The notes beneath the pieces were generated by a model. The model ran no database searches and was not told the DNA's origin. It saw only the letters and a list, made by a program, of their open reading frames with translations. From assembly GCA_016290415.1 (NCBI GenBank), contig JAEETP010000010.1:1-45267 (forward strand): a stretch of 45,267 bases of DNA. Direction: 5' to 3'. Below, in pieces: positions 15,858 to 24,539 of this stretch (the stretch's first letter is position 1; every line of letters starts with the position of its first letter). Made by a program: the position numbers and the translations under genes. The DNA comes from Bacteroidales bacterium (lineage in GTDB: Bacteria > Bacteroidota > Bacteroidia > Bacteroidales > UBA932).

Positions 15858-17750
15858 ATGAGATGCTACCATTATATAATCATCGCACTGCTGACCGCCT
15901 CCGCATCCCTGACCTCCTGCAAGAACGCCTGGGACCTGGAGCCGACAGACAGGATAAGTTCTTCCAGGATACTCTCAAGTGAAGAGGGTGTTCGCTCCTG
16001 GATGGCAAATCTCTACTGGCAGGCCCCGTTCGAGGAGTTCGGGTTTTCGGGCACGGCCTTCCACAAGGGCACTGCCAATACGGTCGGCTTCTATCAGGAC
16101 CAGTTCACCGACAATGCCATCAATTCGCAAGGCAACAACATAGACGTGTCTCACTGGTGGGACTACGGCTTTTTGCGAGATGTGAACTACCTGCTTCAGC
16201 AGGTCCGGAACATGACCGAGCTCTCTGACGAACAGCGCATCCAGATAGAAGCAGAAGCCCACTTCCTGCGTGCCTTCGGCTACTTTGCCCTGGCCAAGCG
16301 CTACGGCGGGGTGCCCATTATCAGGGAATTCCAGGAATATACTCCCGACCCTGAGCAGCTCAAGGTGCCCCGCAGCACAGAAAAAGAGACCTGGGACTTT
16401 ATTATGGAAGAGTTTGACCTGGCCGCAAACGGCCTGCCGCAGATACGCACCGGCGCCGACGCCCGCCGTGCCACCCGCTATCTGGCCCTGGCGATGAAGG
16501 CGCGCGCCGCCCTGTTTGCAGCCTCGATAGCCAAATACGGCGCCAAGGACGGGCTGGAAGGCGAAGCCGTGGAGCTGGGGCTTATACATATGAGTCCTTC
16601 CGATGCCAACGGCTATTACCTGCAATGCATCAACGCCTGCAAAGAGATAATAGACAGCGGCCTGTTCGGCCTGTACGAGCCGGCGCCGGATACGCCGCAA
16701 GACGCGCAGAAAAACCTTATTACACTTTTCAGCGACCCTTCTGCCGCCCCTTCTGAGAATATGTTCATCTATTCCTACGGCGATGCGGAGGTTGTTGCCT
16801 GCCACAGCTATGAGTTCTGGTGCAACAGCAACCAGACACGCCTGAGCGCTCCGCATTCAGGCCGTATGAACCCTGTCCTTGACCTTGTGGACGTCTACGA
16901 ATACTACGCCTATCCCGGCCGCGACGGGACTATCATAACCCGTACCGACGGCAATGTGACCGACTACGACGGCTTCAAGCCCAGCCACGACTATCTGCAC
17001 TTTGACACGCCGAACCAGATTTTCGAGGGCAAGGATGCACGGCTGTGGGCCACCTGCATACTGCCCGGGACTGTTTTCCGCGACAAGACTATCACCATCC
17101 AGGCTGGCTATGTGGCCCGCAACGGCTCTGCCACCTACGAAGGTAGCAGCAACACTTCCATAACAGTGGGAGACAAGACCTACTATCAGTATGGAGCAGC
17201 CTCCAGCGACGATTATTCAGGCTTTGACCAGAGCCAGCACTTTGTGATGACACGCACCGGCTTCAGCTACAAGAAGTTTCTCTCTACAAAGGCCCTCAAA
17301 GAGAACGAACTGGGCAAAAACACCAACTCCTACCCGATTATGCGATATGCCGAGGTATTGCTGAGCTACGCCGAAGCCGTGTTCGAGAGCGGCGAAGGCG
17401 ATCCCGCCCTGGCCCGGCGCTGCCTCAACGCCACCAGGCGCAGGGCCGGCCATACCACCGACATAGAGCTTACCAGCGACAACATCCAGCGCGAGCGCAG
17501 AGTCGAACTCGCTTTCGAAAACGACCGATTCTGGACCCTGATACGACGCAGGGAATTCCAGAAGGTCTTTGCCTCTGGCAGCCGCAAGGCCCTGGACCCG
17601 CTGCTCGATCTGCGGGTAAGCCCGCCCAAATACATTTTTGTGCGCAAGGTCGTGCTTAAAGAAGTCCCTCACACCTGGGAGAACAAGAACTACTACCTCG
17701 CCATCCCAGGAACCGCCAGCAACGGCTGCATACAGAACCCCCAATGGTAA
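15858..17750 (+). CDS. SusD/RagB-family nutrient-binding lipoprotein
   Basis: 630 residues. Lipoprotein signal peptide with lipobox LTSC (Cys21). The SusD-like N-terminal TPR region follows (EEGVRSWMANLYWQAPF, DVNYLLQQVRNM, EAHFLRAFGYFALAKRYGGV with the typical 'RAFYYF.LV..YGGVPI' signature, DFIMEEFDLAANGLP), and the C-terminal RagB domain includes YPIMRYAEVLLSYAEA and NATRRRAGHT with RERRVELAFENDRFW. The protein sits on the cell surface, captures glycan and closes over the SusC barrel. Somewhat longer than the average (500-600 residues). Gene order fecR-susC-susD and tight spacing indicate one operon; the stop overlaps or abuts the next start. Confidence 0.96.
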   Translation: MRCYHYIIIALLTASASLTSCKNAWDLEPTDRISSSRILSSEEGVRSWMANLYWQAPFEEFGFSGTAFHKGTANTVGFYQDQFTDNAINSQGNNIDVSHWWDYGFLRDVNYLLQQVRNMTELSDEQRIQIEAEAHFLRAFGYFALAKRYGGVPIIREFQEYTPDPEQLKVPRSTEKETWDFIMEEFDLAANGLPQIRTGADARRATRYLALAMKARAALFAASIAKYGAKDGLEGEAVELGLIHMSPSDANGYYLQCINACKEIIDSGLFGLYEPAPDTPQDAQKNLITLFSDPSAAPSENMFIYSYGDAEVVACHSYEFWCNSNQTRLSAPHSGRMNPVLDLVDVYEYYAYPGRDGTIITRTDGNVTDYDGFKPSHDYLHFDTPNQIFEGKDARLWATCILPGTVFRDKTITIQAGYVARNGSATYEGSSNTSITVGDKTYYQYGAASSDDYSGFDQSQHFVMTRTGFSYKKFLSTKALKENELGKNTNSYPIMRYAEVLLSYAEAVFESGEGDPALARRCLNATRRRAGHTTDIELTSDNIQRERRVELAFENDRFWTLIRRREFQKVFASGSRKALDPLLDLRVSPPKYIFVRKVVLKEVPHTWENKNYYLAIPGTASNGCIQNPQW

Positions 17751-17755
17751 AAGCT

Positions 17756-18976
17756 ATGAGACACTCTTTTGTAAATATCTTTGCGTCAGCGGCGCTTATG
17801 CTGCCGGCCGTGGCATCCTGCTCCCTGTTCCAGCTTGACACCTACCAGGAGCCCGACGCCACCCTCTATGGGACAATAATAGACGCATCAACCGGCGAAG
17901 CTCTGCCCGGCGACATCGTCAACGGGACCACCTTAAAACTTATTGAGCACGGCTACACCGACCCTACTCCAACATATCTCGTGGTCAAGAACGACGGCAG
18001 CTACCGCAACACCAGGCTTTACGAAGGCACTTACACCATACAGCCGGACAAGCGCAACTTCCTGCCCGTAGACGCACAGGAAATCAAGATTGCCGGCCAG
18101 ACACGGCTGGATTTTTATGTGACGCCTTACATCCGCTTCCGCAATGTCTCCATCACCAAAGAGGCCAACACCGTGCTGGCCACCTTCAACCTGGAGCCCA
18201 CCACGCTCGATGCGGTGGCAGAGATAGCCCTGTTTGCCAGCGACCAGGCCAGCGTCGGCAGCACTGTCAACTCCGTCTCAAAAATCAAAACCGTAGGCAG
18301 CGGCGTGCTCCCCACAAGGGAATTCAAGATTGGCATAGACGTGGCGGACAACAGCAGCTATTTTCAAGAGAACAAGGAGTATTATTTCAGGCTGGGAGCC
18401 CGTTCTTCTTATTCCGGCGCCCTTTACAATTATGCCCCGACAGTAAAAATCAATATTGGAGAGTTCGTCGATGACATTTCCCGCCCCGGCGTCTTCTTTG
18501 ACGAATGCGAATCCACCGAAGGCTGGAAGAGCCAGGGAACACTCAGTGTGGACTATTTGGACAAGACACAGGGAAACGGCTGCCTGAGCACCACTGTTCC
18601 CAAAAACGCACTGCTGTTCTTTGAACGTGCGCTGGAAACCCCCGTCGACACCAAGGTCAGCCAGGAAGACGGCGTGCTGGCCTTTGACCTGTATGTGGCC
18701 GATCTGGATGCCTTCGGCTGGGGGCTTGGCGACGCCCAGATAGAGATTTCAAGCGGCGGCAAGGCCGACGTAGGCGAGCTACACTGGACCTTCCTGGCCG
18801 ATGACCTTAACCTCAGGCCCGGCTGGAACAACATCAGGCTTTCACTGGCCGGTGCCCGCAAAACAGGCGGAGCCATCAATCTCCAGGCGGTCAATTATTT
18901 CCGGCTCTATCACACGCGGCTCAACAGCGACGCTACACTAAAAATTGACAATATACGTTTCTATGAGGACTTTTAG
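17756..18976 (+). CDS. DUF3823-domain surface lipoprotein
   Basis: 406 residues from ATG 17756 (MRHSF), preferred over 17744 because it gives a normal signal peptide with lipobox VASC (Cys22). The N-terminal half fits DUF3823, Bacteroidota lipoproteins encoded after susD: YQEPDATLYGTIIDASTGEA (an Ig-like/carboxypeptidase-regulatory-like beta domain), TYLVVKNDGSYRNTRLYEGT, then a second beta-sandwich with YIRFRNVSITKE. The C-terminal third (FFDECESTEGWKSQGTLSVD to TLKIDNIRFYEDF) looks like a carbohydrate-binding-module-type jelly roll, often seen in surface glycan-binding proteins; this part is inference. A role as accessory glycan-binding protein on the cell surface is therefore likely. It overlaps the next gene by 14 bases, so they are co-translated. 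Confidence 0.75.
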   Translation: MRHSFVNIFASAALMLPAVASCSLFQLDTYQEPDATLYGTIIDASTGEALPGDIVNGTTLKLIEHGYTDPTPTYLVVKNDGSYRNTRLYEGTYTIQPDKRNFLPVDAQEIKIAGQTRLDFYVTPYIRFRNVSITKEANTVLATFNLEPTTLDAVAEIALFASDQASVGSTVNSVSKIKTVGSGVLPTREFKIGIDVADNSSYFQENKEYYFRLGARSSYSGALYNYAPTVKINIGEFVDDISRPGVFFDECESTEGWKSQGTLSVDYLDKTQGNGCLSTTVPKNALLFFERALETPVDTKVSQEDGVLAFDLYVADLDAFGWGLGDAQIEISSGGKADVGELHWTFLADDLNLRPGWNNIRLSLAGARKTGGAINLQAVNYFRLYHTRLNSDATLKIDNIRFYEDF

Positions 18977-20753
18977 CATAATCATTATTTCATCACTGCT
19001 GCTTATGGCTAACCAGTGCAGCAAGATCAAGATGACGCCCGACCCAGAGCCGGAGCAGGATGTTGAAACCAGCGTTATACCGCTGGCAGAAAACACCATA
19101 TACACATACGCCCTATCCAACTCCCTCACTCCTGGCTGTTACGATGAGTGCGTGGCGGCCTCCACCCTGCAGGGCATTCTCAACCGCCAGGGGCCAGTGA
19201 TGTACCTCCACGGAGCCAACACCAACAAGACAAGCCGGTGGATAGAGATGTTTTCCAAGCCGGGAGGCTGGCTGGAAGGCAAGCAGCAGGTCAAGCTCGA
19301 GAGCTTCGGGGAGCTGTTGCGTCTTGGCAAAAACGTGCTCAAGGGAGTCGTCATCTATGACCCGGACGTGCCGGCAACCATCAATGTCGCCACCACAATG
19401 GCAGGAGTCGAGGATGGCATAGTGTTCTCTCCCGAGCAGGCAGAAAAATACGCCGCCGAGTATGGCCTGGCCATCCTGCACGACTTCCGCGGCCAATTTG
19501 ACGGCAGCCTGAGCGGCAGCGCCAAAAACGACGCCTACCGCTGGGCCATAGACAATTATCTGGACAAGGGACTCTGCAGCACCACACAGTCTTTCCTTTA
19601 CGAGGATTCCCGCTACAACCGCCCCGTGGGCAACCTGGAATACACCTACTGCCGCGATTTTGCGGTCAAAGAACGTGGCTTTGTATTTGACCTGTCCCCC
19701 TGGGAAGACGAAGCGCCACGCGACGATGCGTCACAGCCGCTGGGCACGGACAAGGCCACCTACATACGTATTCTGGAGTCTTACCTGAGGCAGACGGCAG
19801 GGCAGCATATGACCTGCCTGAACGGCTTTTTCAGCAAGAAAAAATACTCCGAAATAGATGGGCTGGGCGGCGCGCACGGCCAGGTTGCCACAGAGTGGGA
19901 ATCAGTCTGGATAGCATCTCCTTACAATGTTTATATGGACACCGGCCCAGGCGAGGTTTACAATATGTCATTCCACAGCAATGCGCCTTTCAAACCGATG
20001 AAGCAGGGACGGCCACAGCTGGGCGAACCCCAGGACGGCAAGACCTACCTGCTGTTCCAGCTGGCCGACTACGACGGCGCCGGTCCGCTGTGGGAGTATA
20101 TGTTCAACGGCATCTGGAACGACGACAACCGGGGCTCCATCCCTGTGGTCTGGGGCATTAACCCCAATCTGATAGACAAGTTGCCCGACATAATGCAGTA
20201 TATATGGTCTACCAAGACCGACGCCGACTGGTTCGGCGCCGATGCCAGCTGCGCCGGCTATATCAATCCGAACCGCATACAGCCGCAATATCTCCCGCTA
20301 TTTGTGGAACACAACAAGAAATACTACGACCTGTGCGACATTAGCCTCTCCCCAATGGTGCTGGACCAGAACCAGCCGTCCGAGGCTGTTAAAAACGCCT
20401 TTATGGAGTTCTCGCCCGACGGCCTGGCAACTATCGTGATGAACTATCACGGAGGCGGCTCAGCGCCCGTCAACCACGTCTGGAATGGCACTATGCCGGT
20501 CTTCAACCTCAACAATTCCGTCTGCGGGATGGGCAGTCAGCCGGAAGAGCTTGCTGCTGGAGTTTCCAAGGTGATATCCAAAACCTCTGACCCGACCCCC
20601 CGATACTACATGTTCCGCGTGATATGGGTCGGCCCCGGCAAAATCATCAACGCCGTGAACCAGCTCCGTACCCTTCGTCCCGACCTGGACATCGAGGTGC
20701 TGGACCCTTATAATTTCTTCCATTACTTCAAGACGACCTACAATCAACACTGA
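18963..20753 (+). CDS. GxGYxYP-family putative carbohydrate-active lipoprotein
   Basis: 596 residues from ATG 18963, which begins the hydrophobic signal MRTFSIIIISSLLLMANQC; the site ANQC is a loose lipobox. The body resembles GxGYxYP proteins (PF14323-type), putative glycoside hydrolases of Bacteroidota whose chemistry is not established: an N-terminal Rossmann-like part (CVAASTLQGILNRQGPVMYL, GVVIYDPDVPATINVATTMA) and a central part with YNMSFHSNAPFK, TYLLFQLADYDGAGPLWEYM and WGINPNLIDKLP. The eponymous motif appears as CAGYINP (residues 430-436): the first Gly and second Tyr are replaced by Cys and Asn, so it is a divergent member. Acidic residues D of DYDGAGP and D of FGADAS are candidate functional sites. 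It is the last intact gene of the sus operon. Confidence 0.7.
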   Translation: MRTFSIIIISSLLLMANQCSKIKMTPDPEPEQDVETSVIPLAENTIYTYALSNSLTPGCYDECVAASTLQGILNRQGPVMYLHGANTNKTSRWIEMFSKPGGWLEGKQQVKLESFGELLRLGKNVLKGVVIYDPDVPATINVATTMAGVEDGIVFSPEQAEKYAAEYGLAILHDFRGQFDGSLSGSAKNDAYRWAIDNYLDKGLCSTTQSFLYEDSRYNRPVGNLEYTYCRDFAVKERGFVFDLSPWEDEAPRDDASQPLGTDKATYIRILESYLRQTAGQHMTCLNGFFSKKKYSEIDGLGGAHGQVATEWESVWIASPYNVYMDTGPGEVYNMSFHSNAPFKPMKQGRPQLGEPQDGKTYLLFQLADYDGAGPLWEYMFNGIWNDDNRGSIPVVWGINPNLIDKLPDIMQYIWSTKTDADWFGADASCAGYINPNRIQPQYLPLFVEHNKKYYDLCDISLSPMVLDQNQPSEAVKNAFMEFSPDGLATIVMNYHGGGSAPVNHVWNGTMPVFNLNNSVCGMGSQPEELAAGVSKVISKTSDPTPRYYMFRVIWVGPGKIINAVNQLRTLRPDLDIEVLDPYNFFHYFKTTYNQH

Positions 20754-20755
20754 AA

Positions 20756-21062
20756 ATGATAATCAAATCTATGTTGCCCGCATTTCTTTGTGCGCTGCTT
20801 TTTGCGGTGGCTGTCACAGGCTGCAAACAGCCTGACGGTCGGCGACATCTATGCCGGTAAGCGAAGTGCTGATGGGCAAGGAGCGCAACGAATCCGCGAT
20901 GTGCCCGGGCGCATACGAGAAATAGATACTTTAGCGCCTCTCCGCATGTTGCGAAGAATAAGTTTGCGTAGGGAACAGGGGTTCTATGTTCTCCCTGGCC
21001 CGGAGCAAAGCTTATTCGAAGCAGCGGAGAGTTTTTGTGTATCAGTTCAAATTTAAGCAGAC
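20756..21062 (+). pseudogene. Decayed lipoprotein gene at the end of the sus operon
   Basis: ATG 20756 starts two bases after the stop of the previous gene and encodes a good lipoprotein signal (MIIKSMLPAFLCALLFAVAV then TGCKQ), but the frame stops at 20860 after 34 residues. Plausible coding sequence continues in other frames: LTVGDIYAGK in one, then EVLMGKERNESAMCPGAYEK in another, which also stops; a C-terminal-looking stretch (YSKQRRVFVYQFKFK) appears near 21010-21055. At least two frame disruptions, and probably internal deletion, are needed to explain this. The original product cannot be named; the position suggests a surface lipoprotein or enzyme of the locus. A sequencing error alone would not explain the small total size. 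No other feature is visible in this 310-base gap. Confidence 0.5.
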
Positions 21063-21063
21063 A

Positions 21064-22395
21064 CTATACGTCCAGCAGATGTTCGTAGCCCGGGCGGTAC
21101 TGGTAGTGCATCAACTTAGTGGCCTCTTCGTCGTGCATAAACTTTTGCACGATGGGATTCCACTGTACGGGACGGTTCAGCTCCATAGCGATATTGCCCA
21201 GGTTGCAGACAGTGCACGAAGAGTGACCCACCTCTATGGGGACATTGGGGTCGATGCGGCTCAGCACCGAATTGATGAAGTTGCGGTGATGACCTCCGCG
21301 GGCCTCGTAGGGGATGTCCTCCTCGCCCAGAGACTCCTTCATATTGAATTTGGGGTCGGAAGCCTCGTAACTGCCGCGGGAGACCTTGATCCAGCCATCC
21401 TCGCCGTAAATCATAACGCCTTGGCTGTGACGCTCGTTGTACGGCTCTTCTGACACAATCACGCCGTTGTCGTATTTGTAAGTTAGGTGGTCATAGTAGC
21501 TGTATCCGGGAGGGATTACCTCAACGGGACCGCTGCCGTCTTTGCCCAGCATCCACTGTGCAATGTCAAACATATGTGCACCCCAGTCGGTCATAAGGCC
21601 GCCGCCGCTGGGTTTGTACCAGCGCCAGGCGCCCCAGAGCTGCTCGTCCTGCTCGGGTGTAATTACTGGATCCAGATCGGAGTGATAGTAAACCGACTCG
21701 GGCAGAGGGCCAAGCCACTTGTCCCAGTTCAGGCCTGCGGGAACCTCCATATGAGGCAGTTTGCAGGGCATAGGCGCACCGGTCACGGTGTTGACATCGT
21801 TGCGGCCGACATACACTTTCACTTTCTGAATCTTACCCAGCATACCCTCGCGGGCCATATTGGCGGCTGTGATGAATTCCATACTGGAACGCTGCTGGCT
21901 TCCCACCTGGAGTATCCTGCAGTGCTTGCGCACGGCTTTCTGCAACTGCTGGCCCTCATAAATGGTGAGAGTGGCCGGCTTCTCGAGATATACATCCTTG
22001 CCGGCCTTGCAGGCTGCGATGGCAATAATGGCATGCTGATGGTCGGGCACCGCAATCACCACGGCATCGATATCGGGCCGCGAGAGCAGGTCCTGATAGT
22101 CTTCATAAACATCTACCTTGGCCTTTGCGCCATATTTCTCCTTTACCCGGCGGACAAAGCGGTCGCGCTTGACATCATAGACATCACATCCGGCAAGTAC
22201 CCGGACATCGTCCATATTAATAAAGCTGCTCAGCAGATACATTCCCTGCTGCCCCAGGCCTATGAAGCCCATCTGCACCTTGGCATTCTTGGATGTTTTC
22301 TTGCTTTTGGCCGGCTCTGCGCCGTATGCGCCCAGTGGCAGTGCTGCAGCTGCTGCCCCAAGCGCCGAAAAACGGATAAAGTCTCTTCTTTGCAT
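21064..22395 (-). CDS. Tat-exported Gfo/Idh/MocA-family oxidoreductase
   Basis: 443 residues. The N-terminus has a twin-arginine signal RRDFIRFSALGAAAAALPLG (RR at 3-4), so export in folded form with bound NAD(P) is inferred. The Rossmann core follows: MGFIGLGQQG (42-51), VIAVPDHQH and the family signature EKP at 138-140 (DVYLEKPATLTIYEG). The C-terminal domain includes GLNWDKWLGPLP, GGGLMTDWGAHMFDIAQWML and NFINSVLSRIDPN, typical of the large Bacteroidota clade of exported Gfo/Idh/MocA proteins that act on sugars or glycosides, some of which (GH109-type) use NAD to cleave glycosidic bonds. Which chemistry applies here is unknown. It converges on the decayed gene of the sus operon, and could belong functionally to that locus or follow the pyrE-rsmF run. 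Confidence 0.85.
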   Translation of the reverse strand: MQRRDFIRFSALGAAAAALPLGAYGAEPAKSKKTSKNAKVQMGFIGLGQQGMYLLSSFINMDDVRVLAGCDVYDVKRDRFVRRVKEKYGAKAKVDVYEDYQDLLSRPDIDAVVIAVPDHQHAIIAIAACKAGKDVYLEKPATLTIYEGQQLQKAVRKHCRILQVGSQQRSSMEFITAANMAREGMLGKIQKVKVYVGRNDVNTVTGAPMPCKLPHMEVPAGLNWDKWLGPLPESVYYHSDLDPVITPEQDEQLWGAWRWYKPSGGGLMTDWGAHMFDIAQWMLGKDGSGPVEVIPPGYSYYDHLTYKYDNGVIVSEEPYNERHSQGVMIYGEDGWIKVSRGSYEASDPKFNMKESLGEEDIPYEARGGHHRNFINSVLSRIDPNVPIEVGHSSCTVCNLGNIAMELNRPVQWNPIVQKFMHDEEATKLMHYQYRPGYEHLLDV

Positions 22396-22421
22396 AACAG
22401 ATATGATATTAGGTTTTGTGC

Positions 22422-23060
22422 TTATGATACGGCTTCGCGGTAGAACGTTTCCCGCTGCTCCTGCGAAATAAGGTAGCGGAGCATACGGTAACTCTCCTGA
22501 AGGCCGTCGTCAAGATTGCATACGAACAAATCGTTGACGTCGGCCAGATAAAGCCGGTTATATTTTATTGACTGATATTTCTGAAGGCCGATGGTGTAGT
22601 GCATAATCTTTATGGCGTCACGCTCTTCCAGATCATCTTTGCTGAAGACATACAGCCCCAGTTTGTTCCACTGGCCGTAAAAGCCGCTCCCAACCTTGTC
22701 TACCTTGCTCTGGATGATGCGCTTCATAGGCAGCGCCATCTTCCAGTACAGCAGCTCTTTGGCACCGATATAGCGCCCGGCGCCCAGTCCGAACGAATAT
22801 CCGTACTGCAGGATCTGGTCTATTTCAAGATCGCTGCGGCCCTGTGTGATGCCGGCCATATCCTTGAGCAGTTCCTGCTCTGCGGCGCGGCTCTCTTCCA
22901 TAGCCCGGGTGACCTCGATACCGATGCTCTTGCCGTCTTCGCTCTGCAAATCGGGCCGGTCCAGATTCACGAGGCAGTCAAACTCGTGCCCCAGCAGAGT
23001 AGCCAGGGAAATCTGAGCATACCGCTCAAAAAAGCAGGTATCGTATTTGCGCGTGAACAT
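22422..23060 (-). CDS. Unknown protein with a PD-(D/E)xK-like motif
   Basis: 212 residues, no signal peptide or membrane segment, so probably cytoplasmic. I do not recognise a named family. The N-terminal part reads EFDCLVNLDRPDLQSEDGKS then IGIEVTRAM: an acidic PD (36-37), a short hairpin and IGIEVT (46-51) echo the PD...(D/E)-x-K/T beta-hairpin of PD-(D/E)xK nucleases, where the last position is often not Lys. The rest is mixed alpha/beta with charged and aromatic residues (YWKMALPMKRIIQSKVDKVG, KYNRLYLADVNDLFVCNLDD). It lies 12 bases after the stop of the RsmF-like gene and 26 before the Gfo/Idh gene on the same strand. It may be a stand-alone nuclease-fold protein; this is inference from one motif. 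Confidence 0.55.
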   Translation of the reverse strand: MFTRKYDTCFFERYAQISLATLLGHEFDCLVNLDRPDLQSEDGKSIGIEVTRAMEESRAAEQELLKDMAGITQGRSDLEIDQILQYGYSFGLGAGRYIGAKELLYWKMALPMKRIIQSKVDKVGSGFYGQWNKLGLYVFSKDDLEERDAIKIMHYTIGLQKYQSIKYNRLYLADVNDLFVCNLDDGLQESYRMLRYLISQEQRETFYREAVS

Positions 23061-23072
23061 TTCAACTGCAAG

Positions 23073-24539
23073 TTAGCAATTCATTCGCAATCTCCACGCC
23101 TGCGGGAAGAGATTATTGGCGCGATTGCCCAGGTTTTTTACGAAACCGAGAGGCAGGCCCTCGCAGGTGACAGTAAGGAAGCCCTTGGGCGCGTCGGGAA
23201 GATGCAACGCCTCGCAGCGCAGATACTGCAGCGCCTGATCTTTGGCAAGTTCTATTGAGGGAAAGGCTTCGTTGCAATAAGCCTGGCTCAGGGCAAGGTC
23301 GGCCTGGGGAATCAGGTCGCGGCCTTTGACAGTGGCCACCGCCACGCCGCTACGCAGCACTTTCAAACGCTCTTCGAACTGACGGATATCTTGCACGAGT
23401 GCTTGAGGATAGGCCTTAATCAGAGTTCCGGCAGAAGTCTCTACACTGAAGCTGTCGAAGCCATCCATAAGCCAGTTGCAAGAGACCTTGCGAAGGGGCT
23501 TAGCGGGTTTGAATGATGCGGGCTTCGCAGATGACGTTTTGAGCAGCACCGCCACGTACTGCCCTTCGCCGCGGGTTATCCCCGGCGCAAACTGCAACCC
23601 ACAGCGGGTTGCTATAAACTCGCCAGACTCCGCTTCGCTACAAACAAGCTTCGCTACGGGCCAGTCGGCTCGCCGCGCCTGTTCCCTTCGCGAACTTGTT
23701 TTACGCGATGGCGCTTCGTCCTGTTGCGAAAATGCTCGAAGCGTAGCGCCGGGCGTTATAACCTCAGCGCCTAACTCACTGCAAATCCACTCCACATTGT
23801 CATCGTTCTCACTTGAATTGAAGGTGCAAGTAGAGTAGATGAGCCAGCCGCCTTCGCGCAGCGAGGGCCACACGTCGGCAACTATGCGGCGCTGCCTCGC
23901 AGCACACAAATTCACATTCTCTGGCGACCATTCTTCAATGGCAGCAGGGTCCTTGCGGAACATTCCTTCGCCCGAGCAGGGCACATCTGCAAGAATTATA
24001 TCAAAGCTTGCGGCAAGCCGTGCAAAATCCTTAGGGTCATTATTTGTAACAACCGTGTTAGAGCATCCCCATTTAACCATATTCTCTGCCAGGACAGAAG
24101 CTCTGGAGCCAATAACCTCGTTGGAAACCAGCAAATCTGTGGGCCTGAGAGCCGACGCCACGGCGGTGGATTTCCCGCCCGGCGCAGCACATAAATCCAG
24201 CACTTTAAGTGATGCATCAGATTGCCGGATCAGCACTTCTGCCAGACTCCCGACAAACATCGCCGACGGGTCCTGCACATAATATGCGCCGGCGTGAATC
24301 AGCGGATCCAGGGAGAACACCGGACGCTCATTCAAATAGAAAGCACCTGCACACCAGGGAACATCCTCCCCTGCCGCAGCGAATCTGCAGCGCAGGTCAT
24401 CGGCAGAAATTTTAAAAGGATTGGCACGGACGGCGGTGACGCTTTCGCCGGCACGTATCGCTTCCACAATAGCATCCGCCTTGTCGCCAAGGGCGGCACG
24501 GGTGCTCTCTACAAACGCCTGTGGAAGATTTACCGCCAC
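23073..24539 (-). CDS. rRNA cytosine-C5 methyltransferase, NOL1/NOP2/Sun family (RsmF-like)
   Basis: 488 residues. Uses SAM to make 5-methylcytosine in 16S rRNA. Motifs in order: NPFKISADDLR region; SAM-binding DLCAAPGGKS (115-124); DVPCSGEGMFRKD with Cys188; YSTCTF with Cys238, the two cysteines of the m5C mechanism; then a C-terminal RsmF extension (ITRGEGQYVAVLLK; FLTVTCEGLPLGFVKNLGNR), which separates RsmF-like from RsmB-like proteins. The start is a GTG (24537-24539) overlapping the TAG of the upstream gene by one base (TAGTG). Residues about 264-312 form an Arg/Ser/Ala-rich stretch with no counterpart in relatives, encoded by DNA with direct and inverted repeats; catalytic parts are not interrupted, so the enzyme should still fold. 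Confidence 0.88.
   Translation of the reverse strand: MAVNLPQAFVESTRAALGDKADAIVEAIRAGESVTAVRANPFKISADDLRCRFAAAGEDVPWCAGAFYLNERPVFSLDPLIHAGAYYVQDPSAMFVGSLAEVLIRQSDASLKVLDLCAAPGGKSTAVASALRPTDLLVSNEVIGSRASVLAENMVKWGCSNTVVTNNDPKDFARLAASFDIILADVPCSGEGMFRKDPAAIEEWSPENVNLCAARQRRIVADVWPSLREGGWLIYSTCTFNSSENDDNVEWICSELGAEVITPGATLRAFSQQDEAPSRKTSSRREQARRADWPVAKLVCSEAESGEFIATRCGLQFAPGITRGEGQYVAVLLKTSSAKPASFKPAKPLRKVSCNWLMDGFDSFSVETSAGTLIKAYPQALVQDIRQFEERLKVLRSGVAVATVKGRDLIPQADLALSQAYCNEAFPSIELAKDQALQYLRCEALHLPDAPKGFLTVTCEGLPLGFVKNLGNRANNLFPQAWRLRMNC
23600..23755 (-). repeat. In-frame repeat-rich insertion within the RsmF-like gene
   Basis: This stretch encodes residues about 264-312, absent from ordinary RsmF proteins, between the Cys238 motif and the conserved TRGEG segment. 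The DNA is full of short repeats: GCTTCGCTAC occurs twice 16 bases apart (23632-23641, 23648-23657), and CGCTTCG (23712-23718) pairs with CGAAGCG (23737-23743) as an inverted repeat. No stop or frameshift is introduced. It resembles a small palindromic element captured in frame. Confidence 0.45.
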
